Of a DNA stretch of 64,000 nucleotides, positions 50,535 through 60,839 are shown in pieces. Origin of the DNA: Tachypleus tridentatus (Eukaryota; Arthropoda; Merostomata; Xiphosura; Limulidae); contig NC_134833.1 in NCBI RefSeq assembly GCF_004210375.1, positions 143,956,127 to 144,020,126 on the forward strand, written 5' to 3'. The notes under the pieces were generated by a model. The model was not told the origin of the DNA, ran no database searches, and saw only the letters and a list, made by a program, of their open reading frames with translations. Within the stretch, counting starts at the first letter, position 1; each line of letters begins with the position of its first letter. The position numbers were made by a program, and so were the translations under genes.

Positions 50535-50605
50535 ATGCACATTTCATTGTTCCATATGTACTGGTGAAACAGACAGAATCTTCAGGGATAGAAATAAATG
50601 ATCTT
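50535..50605 (+). mobile_element. Possible GIY-YIG endonuclease scrap
   Basis: One frame reads CSICTGETDRIFRDRNK then a stop, like the YIGET...R core of a Penelope-type endonuclease. It could be the 3' part of the element whose N-terminal piece lies near 48.7 kb. The stretch is short and undecided. Confidence 0.3.
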
Positions 50606-51009
50606 CTCTGAGCTCTGCATGTGTTAGAAAATAAAGTCATAAGCCATAAAATTCAGTATTTTTAGGGCAAGGCCTATTGGGTCTTAGATCTATCATTTTC
50701 AAGACACCAAGGCAAAAACAAATTCACTAGAGGTCATAAGGCCACAGTACACATTACATTAATGTTAATTAAAGACATGAATTTCCCAATTAGTTTAGTA
50801 AATATGGCAGTAAATGTTTTTTGCTATAGGCTTAGAAAGGCACCCTATTCTTCCAAATTATGTTTTTCAGGTAGGTAAAAAATAATGTAACCAATAAGAC
50901 TTACAACAGAACATCAATTTAAAGATTAAAGAACAAAAAGAAAAGGTTTGTCATACTGATTTAAAATATGTGACCTTAATAACATTTAGTCTTTGTCCCT
51001 TCATGACCC

Positions 51010-51530
51010 CAAATGATGTTTCACCGAAAATCATTTACAACTTTTAGGCACCTCTCTCTACTTATTAATTTGTCTAACTTTAAGAAGGAAAATTCCTGTT
51101 AGGAAAACCATTATGAAGGTTTCCAGGACTTGACCTCTGGTGACCTTACAAACAATGAGTAAGTTCCAGGTGCTTATACCCAATTACTAATTTATCCAAT
51201 TTTGATAATGATCAGACGTACATATAACAAGAACAACTGCTTTATAGAATTTCTAGCTTATGCCCCTCCTAGCATGAAAGGATCTTTGACCTAAGAAACT
51301 TTTATGCACCACTATCTATTTATTACTTTGTCTAACCTTAAAATGATTAAAGTATCTGGAAGAAGAAGAAATTTAAAGGCCTAAGTTCCATCAAGAAAAT
51401 TCAACCCCAACATGTCTGACTACCTGACCAAGATTGCTAAAATCAAATACATGATCTCCAAACAGCAGCCTTTTGAAAGTTTCAACTGACAGACAGACAG
51501 AAAGGTAGAAAGACACACTACCATGGTATA
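51010..51530. repeat. Degenerate repeat of about 125-135 bp, three units
   Basis: Related blocks at about 51047, 51171 and 51305 share GCACC(T/A)CT-CTA-TTATTAATTTGTCTAACTTTAA text, preceded by TTTGACC or CTTGACCTC. The end carries a GACAGACAGACAG stretch at about 51488. Confidence 0.45.
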
Positions 51531-54261
51531 AAGTCAACAGTATTTCCAAACAGTGCTACAAATAGTATTTTTTTGCATGATTACTAACACAGACTAATGC
51601 TGATAAACTGTAAACTCGGCCCACACTACAACATAGCACATGATCATAAACTATAAATAACACACTGTACTGGAAAACTTACTATTTGTAATTTAGTAAC
51701 TTTAACTGTAGTCATCTAATGTTGTAGCCCTAACATTTTGATGGTTTTGCACATAAAATTTATTGAACCAAATTATTAATACAACCTATTTCTCTTCATT
51801 TCATAAAAAAATCAGGATGTAATCCAGATATTTACTGTTAAAAAAATTGTTACTAATTCTGGCACTTGGTCACCATAGGAAAAAGTTTTGTTGTATGAAC
51901 ATCAATTTGAATTGCTTGATAATAGCCTGTGGTATGTTATGGCTCAATGAACTGCATGAATTTATCACTGCCAATCCAAGGTATAAATTTTACTCCATCC
52001 ACTATGCGAACTGTGTGTGGTATATTATTTGTAACAAGGTAGTTTCTGTAAGTTTAAGTCTACTGTTTGTGACCTCCAATGACTTCCCTTTATTGTGATA
52101 TGGAATACAAATTTAGATAGTGAGAACACAACATCTAAAGGGATATCAAACAATGGCCATGAATTTTAGTGGTTTTCAGATGGTATCATGGCTATTTAGA
52201 AAAATATGGCAGGATTTGCTATCATTAATTTCCTGTCAGTACTGTGGCCAAACATTTTGTTGACAAATACAATAAAACTGATGTGGCTTGTCTCATAACA
52301 GCAAACATCATTACCCATTGCAACAGATTTTTTTAATTAGAAAATAAAGACATCCTAGTAATATAAAAAACATGTCACAGTTACACAACAAAATCAATGG
52401 AATTTTAATTATTATTTTTCACAGCTAATTTGTATAAATATTTTATGTACACTTTAAATTGTAAAATATTGTCTGTTTATGCACACTTCCCTTCACATTA
52501 GCTTTATGTACAATATAATTTTAAAACAATAATGTTTGTATAAACTTGCTTGAAGTTTGCCTTGTTGAGCAGTCTCAAATTATTTCTAAATCTTTTTTAT
52601 AAGCCTATGATGAGTTAACAATTGTGTTATTTGTCTCGATGAAAATGTAATGACAAAATGTTTGTGTAAATATAGTTATGTTTTCCAGAGTAACAGGTCA
52701 CGTTTTATTTTTTCAACAAATAAAAAGGACTTAAGAAACAGCCAACTAGTAATGTTAACATAGAAAGATGGTCATGCAAAGATGTTTGCAAAGAATTTGG
52801 ACACTATAAAATGGTTGAAACTTCCAATGATCTCTTCTGTATTTTACATATATCATAAAATGAGGTTCAACAAGGATTTTGGAGCTAGGCAGTTAGTGTA
52901 ATTTGCTAATATCTTATTCTTATTTTCAGCTTGTTTTTGATTACTTTTTTTTTTTTAACTACCCTTCATTTAATATGACAGATATCTTTAGGTACAACTT
53001 AGGATCAAGTTGTTTTTTAAATTCTAAACTGTTCTACATGAAAATGTATCCTATATGCAACAAAACCTGTAACAAGCTAAAAATATGGATCATACCATTC
53101 CTTTATTTTCTCCCTATAAATTTTCAGAAGTCAATTTTACTAACACTCCATTACAAAATAGTCATAAGATAGATTCTTGTCATTGTGAAAGGCAGATAAT
53201 GCATTTCTTTATTTTTCTGATCCAAACTGTGCTGATGAGTACAATGGGCAAAGCTACAGTTCACAACAGAAAGTATAGGATACCAAAAAACACATTAGGC
53301 CTCATGTCACAAATTATATTTGCCATTTTTACCTTTGGGGGAAAGAATTCTTTAATATAACCAATGCATAAATGATTGATCCACTGCATAATATTGATAC
53401 AAATTAGGCATAATGCCATATTGTTCACACACCTAAATTAAACTCAGCTACATGGTGAATAAAATAGGACTTAAGAACACTTATAAATATCACCATTCTG
53501 ATAAATCACAAAAACAACAACAACAAAAAAATAGGCTTTTAAGTCATAGATTCTATTTTAACTTCAGTGAAAAACAGCCTGTAATATAATCATGTAGCCA
53601 GTAGAGCATACAAGCTAATATAATTTGAAAATGCATTTACAGACATATTAATTTCAGATCAAAAGATGTAATGATCTTTTTATACAAATGAGCTATTAGA
53701 CTTTGAAGAACTGTATAAAGTGTTGGTATCCTTGAAGTAATAAAAACTTAATGGAAACATTTCAGAGGATGACTGATAAAAGAACCGTTTGAAAATGTAT
53801 TTAGTTTTTCCTTAAACAAAGAATGGTAATAAAAGATTCTTTTGGTACTGTCTACAGTAATACTAACATTAAATAAGTGATTTACTCAGTAATCAAATAA
53901 TATTTTGAGGCTTAGACTACTGATTTCCTACTGCAGTGTAGAACCTAACGCGACATTGAACTAAATCCCACTGGGGTGCTTGGTATTATACAATCTCGTC
54001 TTCTTTATCTTCTGTTTTACTTAGAAGCTCTTATTTCTACTCTGCTCGTGACGACTAACCTGAACAGAAAAGTGTCACTCATAACCTAAATTACTGTTTT
54101 CTAGAAACGTTACAGAAAATTATCCTTCCGACAAAGAGTACATTCCCTTGGCGATAAATGAAATGACATGTTCGTGAACTTCCGCTCACAAAAACAAGTA
54201 AAAATGAACAGATGATTATAGTTAATATTAATACTTAAATTTATAATTCTAATCTCCTTAC

Positions 54262-54380
54262 CAACACCTGAGAACACACGTGGAAGGATCACTTTCACGC
54301 TCTTCAAGTAGAAAGAAAAAAATAATAGAGGGCACTAATATATAAAATCTTAATCTTCCTTTACGTTTAATTTGCGCAAT
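54262..54380 (-). promoter_or_regulatory. Candidate non-coding first exon / promoter region of PNO1
   Basis: On the minus strand a strong 5' splice donor (GTGTTG then GTAAGG) sits with its last exon base at 54262. It lies in a CpG-containing stretch (about 53.94-54.42 kb) that contrasts with the CpG-poor 44-53.9 kb. The PNO1 ATG exon has a polypyrimidine tract and CAG acceptor just upstream of the ATG, so it needs an upstream exon. Linking the two over about 12.3 kb is inference, and the transcription start is not identified. Confidence 0.3.
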
Positions 54381-54396
54381 GATTTTATTACTTATT

Positions 54397-54485
54397 GTTC
54401 GCTCTTCTATGTAAAATATTTTCTCAACCCAAACGAGCCGTTTTTGCATATATATTTCTCTACAAGTGGGTTTTCTCGACATCAC
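54397..54485 (-). mobile_element. Short terminal copy of the same Penelope-like family
   Basis: The reverse complement matches 40061-40140, sharing GAGAAAACCCACTTGT, ATATATGCAAAAACGGCTCG and TTTGGGTTGAGAA. It is flanked by a 17-bp direct repeat with one mismatch (TGATTTTATTACTTATT at 54380-54396 and its variant at 54486-54502). It is only 89 bp long and sits next to the candidate PNO1 first exon. Confidence 0.75.
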
Positions 54486-54630
54486 TGATTTTATTACTTG
54501 TTATTTATTTGTTCTCGAACGGCCCAGCAAAATGTTTGAGAGATTGGAAAGCAATTTTCGGGTTTCAAAAATGGCAGTGATCAAAGCACAAACATTCACT
54601 TGTGCATTTTCGCGCTTTACAGCAATAAAA

Positions 54631-54914
54631 GGCCCGGCATGGCCAGATGGGTTAAGGCGTGCGACTCGTAATCTGAGGATCGCTGGTTCGCATTCCCGTC
54701 GCACCAAACATGCTCGCCCTTTCAGCCGTGGGGAAGTTATAATGTGACGATCAATCTCACTATTCGTTGATAAAAGAATAGCCCAAGAGTTAGCAGTGGG
54801 TGGTGATGACTACCTGCCTTCCCTCTAATCTTACACTGCTAAATTAGGGAAGGCTTGCGCAGATAGCCCTGGAAGAGCTTTGCGCGAAATTCAAAACAAA
54901 CAAACAAAAACAAT
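54631..54914 (+). mobile_element. SINE family A with 12-bp target duplication
   Basis: Full-length copy with GGCCCGGCATGGCC head and CAAAACAAACAAACAAAAA tail. ACAGCAATAAAA (54619-54630) and ACAACAATAAAA (54915-54926) flank it. Confidence 0.92.
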
Positions 54915-55194
54915 ACAACAATAAAACGTTATTTATCTATTTACTGACGACACAAAGTGTTTTAAACCTTACTAAAAGGTGTTGAATTAAATATTATGTT
55001 ATACTTATTTATATTACGAGTTATTTGTACTTACAATTTATAATGTACATCAATCATTTGTCAAAAATGAATAAAACTGATAAAAAATGAATGCGATATT
55101 TCTTTTTTGTTTATTATGATAATATTACTATTACAAAAATGAAGTTATGACATATATTGCGAAAAACGTTTTGGAGATTCTGAAAAAAAAGCTT

Positions 55195-56110
55195 TGCAAA
55201 GTCATATAATAAAGTTTAATATTTTACTGGACACGCAACATGGTTTTATTAAGAGAAAATCTTGTATTTCAGATCTTTTGACACTCTTTGAAAATGTTAC
55301 TATTTATGTAGACGAAAAAGAGAGTGGACATTTAGTGTATCTGAATTTTTAAAAAGCATTTGACAACGTGCGACATAAAAGTGTGTAAAAATTTTATCGC
55401 TATGAACTTGGGGGTTAAGTTATAAAACTGGATAGAAGAGTGGCTGGAAGGAAGAAAGCAGAGGGCTGTTCCAAATGGAATTCAGTCAAATTGGATTAAT
55501 ATCACAAGTTGGGTACTTGTAATGGTTGGCCAGTTTCTAAAGCCATCCAACCAGTGTGCTATTTTTAATGGTAGAACAAATAAGATTTTAGGTCGTATTT
55601 ACAGAAAAATTGAATACTAGTCTAAAGACGTTATTAGTTCATTCTATAAATCACCGGCTAGACTACATTTGGAATATTATGCTTTATCTTGGGATCCTTA
55701 CTTTAGGAAAGATATTAAATTGTTGGAAAGGGTTCAGAAGGCTTACTAGAATAGTGCCTGGAATGGAGGGACTGGTTTACGAGAGAAGTTGAAATCTCTC
55801 AAACTGTTTTCTCTTACAAAAAGAAGCAATAGGTAGGATCTGATTAAGATGTTTTAGGTTGTAAAGGGAATTTATAATGTTGATGAATCATTGTTTTTCA
55901 TTCGTAACACTGAGGATAGTAGGACTAGGAGACATAAATATAAATTTTGGCAAGGTAAGAGTCATCTTCAGCTAAGACAGTTATATTTTTTGATATAATT
56001 GTTGTTCTTTAAAATGGGTTGCCTTAGGATGTTGTAGAGGCAGTAAATTTAAGCAAATTAGAAAAATTGATAAAGAAACAAAGAATAAGGGCTGGATTTA
56101 TTATTTTTCT
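55195..56110 (+). mobile_element. CR1-like LINE remnant with internal deletion
   Basis: The RT start is recognisable: QHGFIKRKSCISDLLTLFE, GHLVYLNF then a stop and KAFDNVRHKS. WLEGRKQRAV-like text follows at about 55440. The sequence then skips the catalytic box and resumes in the C-terminal region (LHLEYYALSWDPYFRKDI, LLERVQK, then LFSLTKRSNR and a final tail to about 56060). Frameshifts and stops show that it is dead. Confidence 0.68.
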
Positions 56111-56206
56111 TTTTAAATGTATTTATTTAATAATTTTAGTTTACTTTAGAGTGAAATAGCCGAGATAGGTCATTTGGTCTCATGTTGTCTCAAAACGTTG
56201 TGTTAT

Positions 56207-56310
56207 GAAGTGCAAAGCTACACAGAGAGCTATTTGTGCTTTGCTCACCACGGGTATCGCATCCCAACTTATAGTGGTATAAGTCCGCAAACATATTCCA
56301 CTAGGGGGCA
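56207..56310 (-). mobile_element. SINE family B, minus strand
   Basis: TGCAAAGCTACACAGAGAGC, TCACCACGGGTATCGCATCC and ATTCCACTAGGGGGC. Confidence 0.75.
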
Positions 56311-57078
56311 CGTATAATGAGAATGGCGCAAAATCTAAAAAATATTGTCAGATATTTCAGTTTAAAGATCTCACGAAGTTTCGAGAAACTTCAAAAGACA
56401 ACCTGGGACGTCTAGAAACGGTTGTGTCTCTTCACCTCGTTCTAGGTTAAGGATTAAGCTATACGAGAATGATGACGTTGACACCAGGTCTTTCAATGTT
56501 ACATGTGCGTCTGTCTAAAGTAATTTTCAGTCTTTTCGTATAAAAAAAATATTTGTAGAATTCATTTTCCGATTCAAAATGTGTTCGAATTATGTTTTAT
56601 CAGAGCTTATATTGCTATATAAAGTACAGATACGCATATCATTTCATTATTAGCTTAACTATGATTAATAGAGCAGTTTAACAGAATATAAAAATGAAAC
56701 CATAGTTCCACTGAAGAGATTTGTTTATATGGGTCACAACATAATTTGATTCAAAGTCCAGATTACAAAAAAGTAAAACTCTCAACACACCCAACATAGT
56801 GTCTAGTATCCCCCCCCAAAACAACAACATCAACTAACAAACCAACAAAAAAAAAATACAAAAGCGCTTCAGTCCAACGTTACGTTGTACAGACTACATA
56901 ACAGAAAACATAGAAAGTTGATTTTTTATCAAATGTATTATGGGAACGTAAAAATGATGTTGCATTATAAAGGAAATTCTGGTGCTACTGAAAAGTGACA
57001 CAAGTTATATAGTGATAAAGCTACAACAGAAGTTCTCATACTATCTCGAATAGCTACTATCGATAATTTATTGCAGTC

Positions 57079-57322
57079 CACCTAGCTTAGACAGGCCAAA
57101 CGATTGATTCGTAATCTGAAGGTCGCGGGTTCAAAGCCCCATTGCACCGAACATCCTCACCCCTTTAGCCATTACGGTAAATTCCACTATTCGTTGGTAG
57201 AAAAGTAGCCCAAGTGTTAGCGGTGGATGGTGATGTCTAGTTGCCTTCTCTTTAGTCCTACACTACTAAATTATGGACGGCTAGTACAAACAGCCCTCAT
57301 GTAGCTTTGCGCAAAATTGAAA
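57079..57322 (+). mobile_element. SINE family A, strongly diverged, upstream of SCCPDH
   Basis: Anticodon-loop and B-box region GATTCGTAATCTGAAGGTCG is retained. The body is shortened after CCTTTAGCCATTACGG and ends AGCTTTGCGCAAAATTG. Confidence 0.8.
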
Positions 57323-57697
57323 ATTCACAATGAAATTAACAATACCTTAGACGAAGCCATTGTAAAAAATAGGGTACTTAGTGAATACATCTGATATTTG
57401 GTATTGCTTTTGATGAAAGTTTATTCCTTTGTAGAAGTACATAATTATTGAAAAGTAAGCCAAAGCTCTACTTATTCTAAATCTTGTTTTACTATATGTG
57501 CGAGGCATTATTTGTAGCTTATTTTTGCCTTTATTCATTCTAACCTTCGGATAAATCCATATACTAGGGAAATTTTGGATTGGTCCACTAAATTATTTAC
57601 CGCATGATGGCGTAGTAATCTTTGATTTGTCATGACTTTTAACAACCCGTGAAAGCGGTTGGCATATGACAGTGACTGGACGGTTGTTGGTGGAGAA

Positions 57698-60055
57698 ATG
57701 GCAACTAAAGAAGATAGAGAGTTCGACTTTGTAGTGTTTGGAGCCACTGGTGTCACAGGGCAATATGTTGTTGAGGAAGTTGCAAGAATTTACAAAGAAG
57801 AGAACTTAAAATGGGCAGTGGCAGGACGAAATGTTGATAAGTTGAGAAATGTCCTCGTTGAGGTGGCGAAGAATATTGGCGAAGGTACTTGGAAGTTGTG
57901 TAGGCTTAAATATTACCTAGCTCTACTACTACGACAAGTATTACTACGTTAAGATATGCGTGGGGTAATGTTGTTCTGTAGGGCCGGGTAAGGACGTACA
58001 TAGCAGGAATGATGTAATAAGTTGGGTGTTGTCATGGAAGAGGAAACTAAGTAGTTTTAATAATTATTAAGACCTAGCGCCATTTATATTATTATGTTAT
58101 ATTTACATTTCGCAATGAAACTTCGAATGAAGTTATTGTTAACATATTTGAATGTTTCGAATTTTATTAAGTTTTCATATATCTTAATTTGTAAGTTGTA
58201 GAACATTTAATTTGTAATGATTTAAGAGTTTATTAAGTGTCTTAAGATTACTATTGTTAATTATAGAATTAACACTTATATGACACTGTCAGTATTCATT
58301 GAAAGGAATAGAAACCGTTGGCTACTTAAACTTTATAATTTTAACTAGTTCATTAAATGCTTAAATTAAGATAAAGTCTAATACGTCATTTAGTTCAATA
58401 CTGTTGTAGAGTTGTAATTTGTACAATCTATGACACTCAACTCTTTATAATTAACCCTGAACAAAGGTAATTTAGAATGACCACTATGCTTGATAGTGGT
58501 GTGTGTGTGTTCTTTATTCACCAGAGTAGCACTATATTTATATAGAATTTGTAGCATTAATGTTATTTTATTCTTTGAGATTATTTAGTAGAGAAATTAT
58601 TTATAATAACAAATATAAATTGAGTTTTTTATTTTGTTCTCCACTTGTCACTGAGTTGCATTAAATTCAGAAATTCCATTGAATGTAGATTTTCAAATAT
58701 TCAAAATCATTCAGTTATAAGCAATATTTTTAATGGCTATTTACTTGAAGGATCTAGTCATTACTTCATATTCTTTAAATTTCATGTAGGAGTAAGGATA
58801 ATAAATACTCATTGGTGAATTATTCAGTGTATTAACCTGGTACCAAAGTAACTGTTCTTAAGGGTAGTCTAAAATAACAAAATATTAAACAACTTATTAC
58901 ATGGAGAAGATCAAGCATAAGCAGAAATAGCAGTCATCTCTATAGTTTCTAGGCTTATGCCATACCATTGGAATTCCAAAAGCCAGACATTTTTCTCACC
59001 TTCAGTACATTGCCTTAACTGTTTTGATGTAAGTGGTGCAAACATTCTGTGGAGGGCATGATTTGCTTTTGTTTTTAAGTTTTATTCCAAAATGTGTACC
59101 TTCTGACAAATTCTGGTGTTTTTGCTTTGTTTCTTTACAAAAAAATTTACTACAATTATAACATTATGTTGCTGCCATAGTAACAACATTGAAAAAAGAA
59201 TAAATATTGAAGTGCATGTACAAAGAAATACTATCAAGAAATGACATGATGTGTGCCCTGTTAACAGTTCATATACTAGCAGTGTTTCTCCAGGATTACA
59301 GAATCTTCAATAAGACTTGTTACGATTGGTCTAGAAACCTCTATAGCCAGAGATGTGAACTTTTTAAACATAATAAAATCTGACCTAATTCCAATAAAAA
59401 AAAATTATTCACTTGCATAAACAAACAACTTTGTGAAAAAATCTATACATGATGGAGAGAAATGGATACAATTTTTTGATTTGAGTGTACAGGAATTAGA
59501 ACCTGTAAAAATTTCCAGATAATATAACTTTAGCAGGTCTGTTATTACTTCATTTTTTTTTTTTTCAGACAACTGAAAACATCTTAAACATCCTTACAAC
59601 ATTAAGCTAGAAATTAACATAGTAACTTAGATTCACTGAACTTTGGAAAATGTTTTTGATATTTGAAGTAATTTAAGAATATTAAACAAAAGTTATTAGT
59701 GTAGGCCTACTATGCACAATAAATTTTTAACAGTAAATTGCAATACTCTAAAGTATGGTTGTAGATAAAAACCAAAGGTTTCTGCATTTTAATTTTATGA
59801 AATTAAGTGCTGATGGTATGTTATGATCTGACTTATCTCTTAAATTTAAATAAATCTTTCATTATTAAACTTAACAAATTTTATTAATCACTCTTATAAA
59901 TGGCTGTAGAAATTACAAAATATCTTAAATGTGTAAATTGTTTTTTAGAAGGATCCTTGGATGGAGTGAGTGTAATTCAAGCAGATGTGAATGATGAAGA
60001 TTCTCTGTATGAAATGTGCAAACAAAGTCGACTCATTCTTAACACTGTAGGACCA
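57698..60055 (+). CDS. SCCPDH: Saccharopine dehydrogenase-like oxidoreductase (SCCPDH type), exons 1-2, 3' end outside window
   Basis: Exon 1 (57698-57884) encodes 62 codons plus one base. It starts with an acidic N-terminus, then a beta strand and the dinucleotide-binding loop GATGVTG (residues 15-21), then a WAVAGR strand typical of this Rossmann family. Intron 1 (57885-59948) is GT-AG. Exon 2 (59949-60055) restores the frame and ends in the family's LNTVGP motif directly before a GTAAGT donor. The next conserved block (YRFYGEP-like) was not found before 64000, so the gene is cut by the window edge. The chosen ATG has G at -3 and +4; an in-frame ATG at 57659 has a weak context. The family is associated with lipid droplets and membranes in animals and its substrate is not settled. 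The exon 2 end is the seed of a large minisatellite. Confidence 0.87.
57885..59948 (+). other. SCCPDH intron 1
   Basis: GT-AG intron of 2064 bp, CpG-poor after about 58.1 kb, with the dispersed repeat at 59281-59500 and no other recognised content. Confidence 0.8.
59281..59500 (+). repeat. Dispersed repeat related to 37.9 kb
   Basis: A stretch of about 50 bp at 59432-59480 (AAAAAATCTATACATGATGG, then AGAGAAATGGATACAATTTTTTGATT) matches 37940-37985 in the same orientation. A CAGTGTTTCTCCAG hAT-end-like motif lies 150 bp upstream. It falls in SCCPDH intron 1. Confidence 0.45.
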
Positions 60056-60792
60056 GTAAGTATTTGTTTGTCTTAACACTGTAGGACCAGTAAGTATTTG
60101 TTTGTCTTAACACTGTAGGACCAGTAAGTATTTGTTTGTCTTAACACTGTAGGACCAGTAAGTATTTGTCTGTCTTAACACTGTAGGACCAGTAAGTATT
60201 TGTTTGTCTTAACACTGTAGGACCAGTAAGTATTTGTTTGTCTTAACACTGTAGGACCAGTAAGTATTTGTTTGTCTTAACACTGTAGGACCAGTAAGTA
60301 TTTGTTTGTCTTAACACTGTAGGACCAGTAAGTATTTGTTTGTCTTAACACTGTAGGACCAGTAAGTATTTGTTTGTCTTAACACTGTAGGACCAGTAAG
60401 TATTTGTTTGTCTTAACACTGTAGGACCAGTAAGTATTTGTCTGTCTTAACACTGTGTGTATTTGAAACTGTAATTTGTCTGTCTTAACACTGTAGGACC
60501 AGTAAGTTTTATGCTATACATAATTGAAAGATTTGATCTTATTCATAGCTGTCTTAAGATTTGTCTGTCTTAACACTGTAGGAGACCAGTAAGTATTTGT
60601 TCAGTGATGTATTTGTCTGTCTTAACACTGTAGGACCAGTAAGTATTTGTCAACACTGTAGGACCAGTAAGTATTTGTCTGTCTTAACACTGTAGGACCA
60701 GTAAGTATTTGTCTGTCTTAACACTGTAGGACCAGTAAGTATTTGTTTGTCTTAACACTGTAGGACCAGTAAGTATTTGTTTGTGTGTGAAA
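60038..60792 (+). repeat. 34-bp minisatellite carrying repeated copies of the SCCPDH exon 2 end and 5' splice site
   Basis: The unit is about 34 bp, CTTAACACTGTAGGACCA followed by GTAAGTATTTGTTTGT. It begins inside the coding end of exon 2 and continues into intron 2. About 19 copies of ACCAGTAAGT can be counted between 60053 and 60775, twelve of them in a near-perfect run to about 60435. After that come irregular units, some with inserted bases (GGAGACCAG) or truncated. A separate stretch beginning AAGTTTTATGCTATAC occurs at about 60505 and again at about 60796, so a larger segment was duplicated too. The second copy probably marks the original intron sequence. Confidence 0.93.
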
Positions 60793-60839
60793 AATAAGTT
60801 TTATGCTATACATAATTGAAAGATTTGATCTTATTCATA

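Larger units (their letters stand above)
48960..53935. other. CpG-poor sequence, mostly unrecognised
   Basis: It contains the possible Penelope scrap at 50535 and the degenerate repeats at 51010-51530. Short open frames are otherwise without recognisable domains. Confidence 0.5.

Noticed and set aside
57659-57697. Upstream in-frame ATG for SCCPDH adding 13 residues
   Set aside because: Weak start context and no family similarity; the ATG at 57698 has a better context and matches the usual N-terminus.
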